From Lysobacteraceae bacterium P (GTDB taxonomy: Bacteria > Pseudomonadota > Gammaproteobacteria > Xanthomonadales > Xanthomonadaceae), in assembly GCA_005503055.1 (NCBI GenBank), contig SCOX01000015.1, positions 1-64,000 on the forward strand: a DNA stretch of 64,000 nucleotides, written 5' to 3'. This document shows, piece after piece, positions 10,637 to 19,049 of the stretch (positions are counted from its first letter, which is position 1; each line of letters starts with the position of its first letter). Under the pieces are notes generated by a model that saw only the letters and a list, made by a program, of their open reading frames with translations, had not been told where the DNA came from and made no database searches. Position numbers and translations under genes: made by a program.

Positions 10637-11434
10637 ATGCCCCTCGCGATCAAGCGCGTCACGCTGGATGACCTGGACGCCGTCGTTCCGCTGTTCGACG
10701 CCTACCGCCGCTTCTACTCGCAGCCGACGGACGAAGCGCGCGGGCGCCGGTTCCTCGAAGCGAGGCTGCTCGCGCAGGAGTCGGTGATCCTGCTGGCCTG
10801 CGAGGACGGCATCGCCGCGGGTTTCACCCAACTCTATCCCATGTTTTCTTCGGTACGCACCGGGCGGCTGTGGGTCCTCAACGACCTCTACGTCTCCGCC
10901 CACGCACGCCGCGGCGGCGTGGGCCGCGCATTGCTGGATGCGGCGTCCGATTTCGCCCGTGCCGACGGCGCCGTCGGCATCGTCCTGGAAACCACGCGCG
11001 ACAACGCCACCGCGCGCGCCCTCTACCGCGCCGCCGGCTGGGAAGAGGCGGACACGCAGTGGTACTCGCTGGCGTTCGCGCCGAGCGCGCTCGCGCCGCA
11101 CGACGAACTGGTCTTCTCCTACGGCACGCTGCAACACGTGGACGTGCAGCGGCGTTTGTTCGGTCGCAGTTTTGTCGGCACCGCGGACGCGCTGCCGGGC
11201 TATCGAATGGACTGGCTGGAGGAACGCGACGCCGCCGCCGTCGATGCCAGCGGCGTGGTCCGGCATCCGGTCGTGCAGGCGACGGGCGACGCGGCCGATC
11301 GCGTGCCCGGCCTGGTGCTGCGCCTGAGCGCGGCCGAACTCGAACGGGCCGACGCCTACGAGGCCGGCGACTACCGGCGCGTGCGCGTGCGCCTCGTGTC
11401 CGGCCTGGAAGCCTGGCTGTACGAGGCCGCCTGA
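10637..11434 (+). CDS. GNAT acetyltransferase fused to a gamma-glutamylcyclotransferase (AIG2)-like domain
   Basis: A 265-residue two-domain protein. Residues about 1-150 form a GNAT fold: LWVLNDLYVSAHARRGGVGRALL is split by the acetyl-CoA loop RRGGVGRAL, and TTRDNATARALYRAAGWE follows. Residues about 158-265 resemble the GGCT/AIG2 fold, with the substrate loop FSYGTLQ and the catalytic-type Glu in DAYEAGDYRRVRV. The combined reaction is unknown; a gamma-glutamyl-amine or related small amine substrate is a guess. The start is the ATG at 10637 (MPLAIKRVTL), because the upstream in-frame bases look non-coding. The gene ends 3 nt before the OGT-like gene, so the two are likely co-transcribed. 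Confidence 0.8.
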   Translation: MPLAIKRVTLDDLDAVVPLFDAYRRFYSQPTDEARGRRFLEARLLAQESVILLACEDGIAAGFTQLYPMFSSVRTGRLWVLNDLYVSAHARRGGVGRALLDAASDFARADGAVGIVLETTRDNATARALYRAAGWEEADTQWYSLAFAPSALAPHDELVFSYGTLQHVDVQRRLFGRSFVGTADALPGYRMDWLEERDAAAVDASGVVRHPVVQATGDAADRVPGLVLRLSAAELERADAYEAGDYRRVRVRLVSGLEAWLYEAA

Positions 11435-11437
11435 TCG

Positions 11438-13150
11438 ATGAACCACGCCGTCGACCCGCGCATCGACTTGCGCCGCGCACTGCAGCGCAATCCCGGCGAC
11501 GGCTTCGCCTGGATCCTGCTGGCCGAACACGAACTCGATCGCGGTGACGCCGTCGCCGGCGAAGCCGCATCTCGGCGTGCACTCGCGCTGCGCCCGGGGC
11601 ATCCCGAAGCGCTGGCACGACTCGGCCGTGCACAGTGGATGCAGGGCCAACACACCGAGGCCGTCGCCAGCTTGCGCGCCGCCGCCACGAACGCGCCCGA
11701 CCATCCGGGCATCGCGGTCTGGCTCGGCCACGTGCTGGAAGACACCGGCCAGGCCGAAGCCGCCGCCGACGCCTACGCGCGCGCGCATGCGCTCGCACCC
11801 GATGAACCGCAGATCGCCGCCTACCTGTTGGCGTGGCGACGCAAGCTGTGCGACTGGCGCGATCTCGACGCGCTCGCCGCGCAGGTGCGTTCGGCGGTGG
11901 ACCAGGGCACGGCATCGGTGGAGCCGTTCGCATTCCTGAGCGAGGACGCCAGCGCCGCCGAACAGCTGCGCTGCGCCCGCCTGCGCGCAGCACAGATCGC
12001 GCAACAGGTGCGTCCGCTGCCGCCGCCGACATCGACCGGCGAACGCCTGCGCGTGGGCTTTCTTTCGAACGGGTTCGGCGCGCATCCCACCGGGCTGCTG
12101 ACGGCTGCGCTGTTCGAGCAACTGCGCACGATCGACGCATTCGACGTCCATCTGTTCGCCCTGAACGAGGACGACCGCAGCCCGATCCGCGCCCGCCTTC
12201 AGCGCGCGGCGCACGTGCTGCACGATGTATCCATGCAGCCGCACGCGCGCATCGCGCAACGCATTCGCGAGACGGCGATCGACGTGCTGTTCGACCTGCG
12301 CGGCTGGGGCGGCGGCGGCACGCCCGAGGTCCTGGCGATGCGGCCCGCGCGCGTGCAGGTGAACTGGCTCGCCTACCCGGGCACGTCGGGCGCGCCGTGG
12401 ATCGACTTCGTGCTGGCCGATGGTTTCGTCCTGCCGGAAGGTCTGGTGCGCGACTTCAGCGAAACCGTCGTGCGATTGCCGCGCTGCTTCCAGCCTTCCG
12501 ACACCACGCGCGCCATTCCCGAACCGCCCGCGCGAGGCGAATGCGGCCTGCCGGAACGCGACGCGTCCGGCGGCGGTGTCGTGCTGTGCTGCTTCAACAA
12601 CAGTTACAAGCTCAATCCGCGCAGCATGGCGCGCGCGTTCGCGATCCTGCGCCAAGTACCGGGCAGCGTGCTGTGGCTGCTCTCGGGTCCCGGCAATGCC
12701 GATGCGCGCCTGCGCGCCGCAGCGCACACGCAGGGCGTGGAACCGCAGAGGCTGGTGTTCATGCCCAAGCAGCCGCACGCCGACTACCTGGCGCGTCTGC
12801 GGCACGCCGATCTTTTCCTCGATACCGAACCCTACAACGCGCACACCACCGCCTCCGATGCGCTGTGGGCCGGCTGCCCGGTGCTCACTCGCCCCGGCGA
12901 CACCTTCGCAGCGCGCGTGGCAGGCAGCCTCAACCATCATCTGGGCATCGCCTCGATGAACGTCGACACCGACGAGGCGTTCGTCGCCCGGGCCGTCGAA
13001 CTCGCGCGCGATCCGCAGGCACTTGCCGCGCTGCGCGAGGAACTGTCGCGGCATCGGCGCGACGGCGGCCTGTTCGACATGACCGGCTTCGCCCGCGATT
13101 TCACCGACGCCGTGCAGCGCATGGCGCGCCACGGCAATCCGAAGGAGTAG
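11438..13150 (+). CDS. TPR protein with O-GlcNAc-transferase-like (GT41) domain
   Basis: The 570 residues comprise three or so TPR units (about 1-125), a linker, then a glycosyltransferase family 41 region (about 195-565). Diagnostic segments are RVGFLSNGFGAHP, the DLRGWGGGGTPEVLAMRPA stretch, QVNWLAYPGTSGA, and FLDTEPYNAHTTASDALWAG (about 460-480), which lines the UDP-sugar site in eukaryotic OGT and SPINDLY. It probably transfers a sugar to cytoplasmic protein Ser/Thr, but the substrate is unknown. The TPR part is much shorter than in eukaryotic OGT. It lies immediately after the GNAT/GGCT gene and is followed 9 nt later by moaB. Confidence 0.85.
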   Translation: MNHAVDPRIDLRRALQRNPGDGFAWILLAEHELDRGDAVAGEAASRRALALRPGHPEALARLGRAQWMQGQHTEAVASLRAAATNAPDHPGIAVWLGHVLEDTGQAEAAADAYARAHALAPDEPQIAAYLLAWRRKLCDWRDLDALAAQVRSAVDQGTASVEPFAFLSEDASAAEQLRCARLRAAQIAQQVRPLPPPTSTGERLRVGFLSNGFGAHPTGLLTAALFEQLRTIDAFDVHLFALNEDDRSPIRARLQRAAHVLHDVSMQPHARIAQRIRETAIDVLFDLRGWGGGGTPEVLAMRPARVQVNWLAYPGTSGAPWIDFVLADGFVLPEGLVRDFSETVVRLPRCFQPSDTTRAIPEPPARGECGLPERDASGGGVVLCCFNNSYKLNPRSMARAFAILRQVPGSVLWLLSGPGNADARLRAAAHTQGVEPQRLVFMPKQPHADYLARLRHADLFLDTEPYNAHTTASDALWAGCPVLTRPGDTFAARVAGSLNHHLGIASMNVDTDEAFVARAVELARDPQALAALREELSRHRRDGGLFDMTGFARDFTDAVQRMARHGNPKE

Positions 13151-13159
13151 GCTTTGCGC

Positions 13160-13681
13160 ATGACCGCCATCGACGAACTGATCCCGCTCAATCTGTGTGT
13201 GCTCACCGTGTCCGATACGCGGACGCTGTCCGAGGACAGCTCGGGCGACTACCTCGTGCAGGCGCTCACCGACGCCGGCCATCACCTAGCCGAACGCGCC
13301 CTGCTGCGCGACGACCGCTACCAGTTGCGCGCGGTGGTCTCGCGCTGGATCGCCGACGACACCGTCGACGGCGTGCTGGTCACCGGCGGTACCGGATTCA
13401 CCGGCCGCGATTCCACGCCCGAGGCGTTGCTGCCGCTGCTCGACAAGCAGATGCCTGGCTTCGGCGAACTGTTTCGTGCGGTCAGCTTCGACGAGATCGG
13501 CACCTCGACGCTGCAGTCGCGCGCGTTCGCCGGGCTGGCGAATGCCACGTTCTTGTTCGCGCTGCCGGGTTCGACCTCGGCCTGCCGCACCGCGTGGGAG
13601 AAGATCATCCACGCGCAGCTCGACTCGCGCACCCGGCCGTGCAACCTGGCCACGCTGCGACCGCGCCTGCGCGAACGCTGA
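13160..13681 (+). CDS. moaB: Molybdenum cofactor biosynthesis protein B
   Basis: MoaB/MogA-family proteins adenylylate molybdopterin or bind it. The 173-residue protein has the [13 protein letters not shown] opening, the [14 protein letters not shown] signature and the [17 protein letters not shown] segment of this fold. The ATG at 13160 is preferred to a TTG two codons earlier because GGAG at 13143-13146 is better spaced from it. It is probably translated from the same message as the upstream OGT-like gene. No other mo-cofactor genes are in the window. Confidence 0.92.
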   Translation: MTAIDELIPLNLCVLTVSDTRTLSEDSSGDYLVQALTDAGHHLAERALLRDDRYQLRAVVSRWIADDTVDGVLVTGGTGFTGRDSTPEALLPLLDKQMPGFGELFRAVSFDEIGTSTLQSRAFAGLANATFLFALPGSTSACRTAWEKIIHAQLDSRTRPCNLATLRPRLRER

Positions 13682-13750
13682 CGCGCGCGTCACCGGCTTG
13701 CCGGGAAGGTTGTCGCCTCGTCATCGGTTCCATCGTCACGGAGTGAGGAC

Positions 13751-14140
13751 ATGCCGCTGGACACCACACTGCGATTGCTCGCCAAGGCCAGCGGCATGAG
13801 CGCCGCCGACATCGCCACCGCGATCCCGCGCGCCGGCGTGGCCACGGTCAGCGCCTGGCTCAAGGGCGAGAAGCTGCCCGGTCGCGAACAGCTCGACGCC
13901 CTCGCCCGCGCGTTCGGCGTGCCGGCCGGCGCGCTGCTGGCGGAACTGGCGAGCACCTTCGATCCGGCGCGCACGCAGGGCGAGCACGATCTGCTCGCCG
14001 CCTACCGCGCGCTCGACACGCGCCAGCAGGGCGCGCTGCTCGAAGTCGCACGCAGCATGGCCGGCCAGCGCAAGCGCGCCGCTCCGATCCCGGGCGCCGG
14101 CACGAAGAAGCGCACGGTCAAGCGCCGGAGTGCCGGCTGA
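13751..14140 (+). CDS. XRE-family helix-turn-helix regulator
   Basis: A 129-residue protein. Residues about 5-60 fit a Cro/C1-type helix-turn-helix (LLAKASGMSAADIATAI then TVSAWLKGEKLPGREQLDAL). The rest is a helical tail ending in basic KKRTVKRRSAG. Its stop codon overlaps the PPK2 start by one base, so the two are translationally coupled and it most plausibly controls that gene or operon. The ligand and operator are unknown. Confidence 0.8.
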   Translation: MPLDTTLRLLAKASGMSAADIATAIPRAGVATVSAWLKGEKLPGREQLDALARAFGVPAGALLAELASTFDPARTQGEHDLLAAYRALDTRQQGALLEVARSMAGQRKRAAPIPGAGTKKRTVKRRSAG

Positions 14141-14916
14141 TGGGCAAGCTCAAGCGCAAGGACTACGAAGCACAGCTGGAGCCGTTGCAGGTCGAGCTGG
14201 TGGAGATGGCGCGCTGGCTCAGCGACACGGGCAGGCGGCTGGTGGTGCTGTTCGAAGGCCGCGACACCGCCGGCAAAGGCGGCGCCATCGAAGCGATCGC
14301 CGAGCACCTCAATCCGCGCCAGTGCCGCGTCGTCGCCCTGCCCCGCCCGACCGACAGGGAATCGGGCCAGTGGTATTTCCAGCGTTACGTGCCGCATCTG
14401 CCCGGCGCGGGCGAAATCGCCCTGTTCGATCGCAGCTGGTACAACCGGGCGGGCGTCGAGGAGGTGATGGGGTATGCCGACTCCGACCAGGTGCGCACCT
14501 TCCTGCGCCAGGCGCCGGTGTTCGAACAGTTGCTGGTGGACGACGGCGTCGTCCTCGTGAAGTACTGGCTGTGCTGCGACCAGGCCAAACAGGAAGAGCG
14601 CTTCGCCGAACGCCTGGAAGATCCGCTCAAGCGCTGGAAGCTCTCGCCGATCGACGTCGCCTCGCGCGAGCACTACGACGACTACACCCGCGCCCGCGAA
14701 GCCATGCTCAAGGCCACGCACACCGAGCACGCGCCGTGGACGCTGGTCGACTTCAACGACCAGAGGCGCGGACGGCTGGCGCTGATTGGCGACCTGCTCG
14801 GCCGCCTGCCCGACAAACGCGTGCCCGAGCACGGCATCAAGTTCCCCCCGCTCAAGGACAAGCCGAAGAAGGAGCGCTACACGGTGCTCGAGCCCATTAA
14901 GCCGGAGCGCGACTGA
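14140..14916 (+). CDS. ppk2: Polyphosphate kinase 2 family protein
   Basis: PPK2 enzymes phosphorylate nucleoside mono- or diphosphates with polyphosphate. The 258-residue protein shows Walker A GRDTAGKGG at residues 40-48 and the Walker B-type DRSWYNR at 97-103. The lid-region arginines follow in RFAERLEDPLKRWKLS. A single domain of about 260 residues fits class I or III PPK2; the preferred acceptor cannot be read from sequence. The start ATG overlaps the stop of the XRE regulator. This pairing of an XRE regulator with PPK2 suggests control in response to phosphate or energy stress (inference). Confidence 0.9.
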   Translation: MGKLKRKDYEAQLEPLQVELVEMARWLSDTGRRLVVLFEGRDTAGKGGAIEAIAEHLNPRQCRVVALPRPTDRESGQWYFQRYVPHLPGAGEIALFDRSWYNRAGVEEVMGYADSDQVRTFLRQAPVFEQLLVDDGVVLVKYWLCCDQAKQEERFAERLEDPLKRWKLSPIDVASREHYDDYTRAREAMLKATHTEHAPWTLVDFNDQRRGRLALIGDLLGRLPDKRVPEHGIKFPPLKDKPKKERYTVLEPIKPERD

Positions 14917-15083
14917 GCCCCTCCCGACGACCGGCGCCCCGGTGCCTTTACCACGGGCCGCGTCGGCAATAAAGTGCAGAACGTTGCCTGTCGGGGAGGT
15001 GCCTTTCGAGGCATGGGCCGCACGTGCCGATCGGGCGCGGGCCGAAGGACAGGTTCGGGGCACGACCAAACGGGGGGGATCCT

Positions 15084-15458
15084 ATGGAATACCAAGCCAG
15101 GGCGGCGCACGCGCATCGCACCGTCGCCGGAATCCATTGCGTCATCGCGGCCATGGCCGCGATCTTCGGTTACCTGATGACCAGCCGGTTTCCGCTGCTG
15201 GGCGCGCTGGTGCTGGCAGCGCCGTTCCTCGCGTTCGCAGCGGTGCACTTCGCCGCGGCCACCGGCGCGGAGCAGTGCCGGCCGTGGGCGCGCACGGCGT
15301 CCACCGTGCTGGGCGTGCTGATGCTGCCGCTCGTTCCCCTGGGAACCGCCGTCGGTGTCTACCTGCTGATGAACACCCGCGGCGAGTGGGTGCCGCAGCC
15401 GCGATTGTCGGATTCGCTCGGCGAAGGTTGGCCGCAATTTCAACGCGATTCGGCGTAG
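15084..15458 (+). CDS. Small membrane protein of unknown function
   Basis: A 124-residue protein with three hydrophobic segments at about 15-32, 34-55 and 65-90, so probably three transmembrane helices. The start ATG at 15084 follows a GGGGGG stretch that can act as a ribosome-binding site. I do not recognise a named family. It ends 7 nt before the DUF695-like gene and is likely co-transcribed with it. The 167-nt gap after ppk2 should hold its promoter, but no clear -35/-10 pair is visible there. Confidence 0.7.
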   Translation: MEYQARAAHAHRTVAGIHCVIAAMAAIFGYLMTSRFPLLGALVLAAPFLAFAAVHFAAATGAEQCRPWARTASTVLGVLMLPLVPLGTAVGVYLLMNTRGEWVPQPRLSDSLGEGWPQFQRDSA

Positions 15459-15465
15459 GCCGCCG

Positions 15466-15975
15466 ATGCGCCATCTGCTGCTGGCCGGGCTGATCCTGAT
15501 ATTGCCCGCCGTCGCGGCAGGTGTTCCACCGATGACGGTCGCGCAGATCGTCACGGCCGACCGCTGGACGCTGGCCGAGGGCGAATGCGAAGGCCACCCG
15601 CTCATCCTTCGGTTTCGCGAGGACTTCCGCGGGCGTCCCGACGTGAGCGCCTACCCGCACCTGGTGCGGGTGGTGTGGCACTACGCGCCGAACATGGCCG
15701 GCATGCCGGACCGCGCGGCAAGCGAGCAGATGAGCGTGTTCGAGGATTGGCTCGTCGCCGCCGTCGAGCCGGATCGCACCGCGGTGCTTGCCGCCGTGGT
15801 CACCCACGACGGCGATCGCGAATGGCTGTTCTACGGCGCCGACGCGCGTGCGTTCGCGCGAGCGCTCCGCGCGATTCCACAAGGCGACGAGCGCCTGCCG
15901 ATCGACATCACCACCGAACCCGATCCGGACTGGACGACGTTGCACGAAGACATGCTGTCGGGCCTGGCAGGTTGA
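15466..15975 (+). CDS. Exported DUF695-like protein
   Basis: A 169-residue protein with a signal peptide (hydrophobic residues 4-18, likely cleaved after AVAAG). The mature part contains FEDWLVAAVEPDRTAVLAAV and DREWLFYGADARAF, which match the DUF695 pattern in which an acidic/aromatic strand pair precedes a TTEPDPDWTTLHEDML ending. Function unknown. It is coupled to the small membrane protein upstream and converges on the ThuA-like gene. Confidence 0.75.
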   Translation: MRHLLLAGLILILPAVAAGVPPMTVAQIVTADRWTLAEGECEGHPLILRFREDFRGRPDVSAYPHLVRVVWHYAPNMAGMPDRAASEQMSVFEDWLVAAVEPDRTAVLAAVVTHDGDREWLFYGADARAFARALRAIPQGDERLPIDITTEPDPDWTTLHEDMLSGLAG

Positions 15976-16006
15976 CGCCGTGCGTCGTGCGCCGCACGGC
16001 GCCGCA

Positions 16007-16738
16007 TCAGCAATCGTCCGATCGCCCCGCCGCATAGCGCAAGCCTTGCCGAAGCTGGGCCAGGAATTCGGGCCGCGCGTAGATCGTTCGGTCGTGGCCG
16101 AGTCCGGTGTACCAGGCGCGACCGCCGTCGAAGGCACGGCACCAGGCGATCGGATGGTCCGCCCCCATCGTGCCGCCTTCGTATGCCCGCTCGTCGACCG
16201 TCGCCACCACGCGCACTCGCGGGCGAGGGTTGTCGGCGTAGTTGTAGAGCTCATCGCGTGCGGGCCAGCCATCGCCCACGGGTTCTCCGTCGCGCTCGGG
16301 CTGCACGCGCGAGGCCTGCAAGCCGGGCGGATGCGTGCGGAAATAGGCGCCGACGAGTTGCCCGTACCAAGGCCAGTCGTGCTCGGTGTCCGCCGCCGAA
16401 TGCACGCCGAGGAAACCGCCGCCACGTCGCACAAAGGTTTCCAGTGCGCGTTGTTGCGCCGGATCGAGCACGTCGCCGGTGGTGTTGGCGAACACGACGA
16501 TGCGATAGCGCGCGAGGTTGGCGGCGTCGAACGCGGACGAATCTTCGGTCGCATCCATCGCCATGCCCGCCTCGCCGACAAGCCGTCGCAGCGTTTCGAC
16601 GGCGACCGGTATCGAGTCGTGACGCCAGCCTTCGGTCTTGCTGAAGACCAGCACGCGCGGCGGAGCCGCATCGGCGTGCACGGCCGTCACGAAGGCCGCA
16701 ACGGCGAGCAGGAACAATATGGAGGCGAAACGGCGCAT
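16007..16738 (-). CDS. Exported ThuA-like domain protein
   Basis: A 243-residue protein with a signal peptide (cleavage near VHADA). The mature part follows the ThuA fold: PRVLVFSKTEGWRHDSI, then VVFANTTGDVLDPAQQ, GGGFLGVHSAADTEHDW, and MGADHPIAWCRAFDGGRAWY near the end. ThuA-like domains are related to class I glutamine amidotransferases and are linked to sugar or trehalose use, but this protein's substrate is unknown. The start ATG at 16738 gives an intact signal peptide. Confidence 0.88.
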   Translation of the reverse strand: MRRFASILFLLAVAAFVTAVHADAAPPRVLVFSKTEGWRHDSIPVAVETLRRLVGEAGMAMDATEDSSAFDAANLARYRIVVFANTTGDVLDPAQQRALETFVRRGGGFLGVHSAADTEHDWPWYGQLVGAYFRTHPPGLQASRVQPERDGEPVGDGWPARDELYNYADNPRPRVRVVATVDERAYEGGTMGADHPIAWCRAFDGGRAWYTGLGHDRTIYARPEFLAQLRQGLRYAAGRSDDC

Positions 16739-16803
16739 GGGCCGATGGTGGCACGGGCGCGCCACGCGGATCGGGACACACGCCGCAGCCGCGCGGCATG
16801 CGC

Positions 16804-17073
16804 TTACGCGGTGGTGAAGCCCGCGGCGACTTCCTCGTCGCGTGCCGGCAAACGTTCGAGGTCGTCCACGCGCGCCATCGGCGGGCCCTGACGCAACCAT
16901 GCGGCGAGGTCCTCCAGTGCCGCCGCATCGCCGGCGGCGATCACCTCGACGCGACCGTCGGCCAGGTTCTTCGCGCAGCCGCGCAGGCCGAGCCGGAGCC
17001 CCTCCTCGCGCGCCGATGCGCGGAAGAACACGCCCTGCACCTTGCCGCTGACGATGAACCGTGCCGCGCTCAC
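16804..17073 (-). CDS. acyP: Acylphosphatase
   Basis: An 89-residue protein with the acylphosphatase signature GKVQGVFFRASAREEG, which includes the catalytic Arg, and KNLADGRVEV, which includes the catalytic Asn. It hydrolyses carboxyl-phosphate bonds in small acyl phosphates. It starts at GTG 17073, whose GTGA overlaps the stop of the TlpA-like gene. It is the last gene of the yihY-tlpA-acyP unit. Its length matches the family's 90-100 residues. Confidence 0.93.
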   Translation of the reverse strand: MSAARFIVSGKVQGVFFRASAREEGLRLGLRGCAKNLADGRVEVIAAGDAAALEDLAAWLRQGPPMARVDDLERLPARDEEVAAGFTTA

Positions 17074-17687
17074 GACTGCCCCGCCGGCCCTTGCGAAGGC
17101 TTGGGGCCGCCGGCCTTGACGATGGCGGCCTCGATGTCGCTGGCCGTCACCGGGCCCAGGAACTTGTCCGCCACCCTGCCGTCGGGCGCGATGAGGTAGG
17201 TCATCGGCAGGCCGCGCGGCGTGGCGAAATCGGCCGGCGGATTGAAGGTGTCCACGACCGCGATCGGATACACCACCGGATGCAGTTTCAGGAACACCTT
17301 CATGTCGTCCGGCGTGATGTCCTCGTACGCCAGCCCCACGACCTCGATGTGCTCGCGCATCGCATCCAGCGCCGAAAGCTCGGGCATTTCCTTCAGGCAC
17401 GGCTTGCACCACGTCGCCCAGAAATTGACCACGACCCACTTCCCGCGCCGCGACGCCAGGTCGAACTGCTGCCCCTCCACCGTGGCGATGCTGAGCTTGG
17501 GTATCTCGACGTCGTTCTCCGTGCGCGGCTGTTCGGCCGCCTGCGGCAGCGTGAGCGCGCCGGTGTCGGCCGGCGCCTGCGGCGCGGCCAGGTCGGTGTC
17601 GGCGGGCTTGCGCTTGCAGCCGGCGAGCAGCGCGGTCGCGACGAGCGCGGCGGCGAGAAGGGAAACCGTGATCGCACGGCTGGACAT
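17070..17687 (-). CDS. TlpA-family thioredoxin-like lipoprotein
   Basis: A 205-residue envelope protein with lipobox LLAGC (Cys24), a Pro/Ala-rich linker and a thioredoxin domain. The redox motif is WATWCKPC (Cys94, Cys97) and the cis-Pro loop reads RGLPMTYLI. TlpA/ResA proteins reduce disulfides outside the cytoplasm, for example in cytochrome c maturation. The start at 17687 is chosen over one four codons upstream because GAGG lies about 6 nt ahead of it. It overlaps acyP downstream and is 1 nt from yihY upstream. Confidence 0.9.
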   Translation of the reverse strand: MSSRAITVSLLAAALVATALLAGCKRKPADTDLAAPQAPADTGALTLPQAAEQPRTENDVEIPKLSIATVEGQQFDLASRRGKWVVVNFWATWCKPCLKEMPELSALDAMREHIEVVGLAYEDITPDDMKVFLKLHPVVYPIAVVDTFNPPADFATPRGLPMTYLIAPDGRVADKFLGPVTASDIEAAIVKAGGPKPSQGPAGQS

Positions 17688-17688
17688 G

Positions 17689-18954
17689 TCAGACCTCATC
17701 GGCGTTGATGGAGGACGCGCGCCGCTTGAGCAGCTCGCGCAGGGGAAGGCGCAGTTCGTCGAGGGCGGCGATCGCCGAACGCCCGAGCGCATCGTCGCGG
17801 CACGGCAGGACCGCTTCGGCCACCGGGATGCGCAGCTGGCAGGCCTCGTAGAGTTCGGAAAGCGACAATTCGTCCAGGTCGCGCGTGAGTATCCACTCGC
17901 CGTTCTCGGCCCGGCGCACGACGTTGATGGTGTCCAGTTGCGCCAGCATCTGCTGCACCAGCGCATCGGTGAGCATCGGTTCCATCTCTTCGATCTGGTC
18001 GCTGTGCAGGCCGCGGCCGAGCTTGCGCGACTCGTTGAAGCGCGCCAGCAGGCGCAGCAGGCCGTAGATCTCGAAACCCAGCGGCAGGCGCATGCCGACC
18101 GGCTGGTAGCGGAACTCCGACATCGACGAGGCCAGCGACGCGCCGAGCAGGATCGCGACCCAGCTCAGGTAGATCCACAGCAGGAAGATCGGCACGAAGG
18201 CGAGCGTGCCGTAGATCTTCGAGTACGAACCGAAGTTGCCCAGGTACAGGCTGATGCCCCACTTCACCGCTTCGAACAGCACCGCTGCCAGTGCCGCGCC
18301 GGCGAAGGCGTGGCGCCAGTGGATCGTGCGATGCGGGACGACGCGGTAGATCGCGGCGAACGCGAGCAGTTCCAGCGACATCGGCGAGAACCGCAGCATC
18401 ATGGATTGAAGCGTGCGGCCGGCCTCGGTCTCGAACATCGACATCGCGAAGAAACGCGCCGACAGCGCCAGGCTCGCCGCAGCCATCAGCGCGCCGAGCG
18501 TGAGCACCGTCCAGTACACCAGGAAGCGTCCGATCCGCGGCCGCGACGACTCCACCCGCCAGATGCGGTTGAATGCCGACTCGACGCCGTTGAGCGTGAT
18601 CAGCAGCGACACGACCAGTGCGATCACGCCGGCCGTGGTCAGCTGGCCGGCATTGGCCGAGAACTGCTTGAGATAGGCCTCCACCGAACGCGCCGCGCTG
18701 GGCACGAAGTTGGAAAAGATGTAGTCGCTGAGCTGGTCGCTCCACTCGTTGAAGACCGGAAACGCCGACAGTACGCCGAACACCACCATCGACAGCGGCA
18801 CCAGCGCGAACACGGTCGTGTACGCCAGCGCGCCGGCGGCCTGGAACAGGTTGTCCTCGAGGAAGCGCCGCGCGAGGAAACGGAAGAACGTGCCGACGCG
18901 GGCGCGGTCGCGCGCACGGTCGCTCCATCGGTACAAGGTGTCCAGCGGGTCCAT
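17689..18954 (-). CDS. YihY/UPF0761 family inner-membrane protein
   Basis: A 421-residue protein. The N-terminal 300 residues hold about six transmembrane helices with the family's LFQAAGALAYTTVFALVPLS opening and SYSKIYGTLAFVPIFLLWIY segment. The C-terminal 120 residues are soluble. The family was once annotated as ribonuclease BN; that is wrong for these membrane proteins and their function is not established. The start is ATG 18954 (MDPLDTLYRW). It heads the yihY-tlpA-acyP unit and is divergent from wrbA, a typical xanthomonad arrangement. Confidence 0.9.
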   Translation of the reverse strand: MDPLDTLYRWSDRARDRARVGTFFRFLARRFLEDNLFQAAGALAYTTVFALVPLSMVVFGVLSAFPVFNEWSDQLSDYIFSNFVPSAARSVEAYLKQFSANAGQLTTAGVIALVVSLLITLNGVESAFNRIWRVESSRPRIGRFLVYWTVLTLGALMAAASLALSARFFAMSMFETEAGRTLQSMMLRFSPMSLELLAFAAIYRVVPHRTIHWRHAFAGAALAAVLFEAVKWGISLYLGNFGSYSKIYGTLAFVPIFLLWIYLSWVAILLGASLASSMSEFRYQPVGMRLPLGFEIYGLLRLLARFNESRKLGRGLHSDQIEEMEPMLTDALVQQMLAQLDTINVVRRAENGEWILTRDLDELSLSELYEACQLRIPVAEAVLPCRDDALGRSAIAALDELRLPLRELLKRRASSINADEV

Positions 18955-19049
18955 GCGCCGGAGGGTAACCGATGGGCGCACGAAGCGGGGTCACGGGCGC
19001 TGCGCGCGGCTGCGGAGCCGTTATCCTGTGCGATCTGAAGGAGGACACG

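Noticed and set aside
10601-13285. An 894-residue open frame on the minus strand across the GNAT-fusion and OGT-like genes
   Set aside because: It is an Arg/Gly/Ala-rich shadow of well-supported plus-strand genes with recognisable domains. Long antisense frames are common at this GC content.
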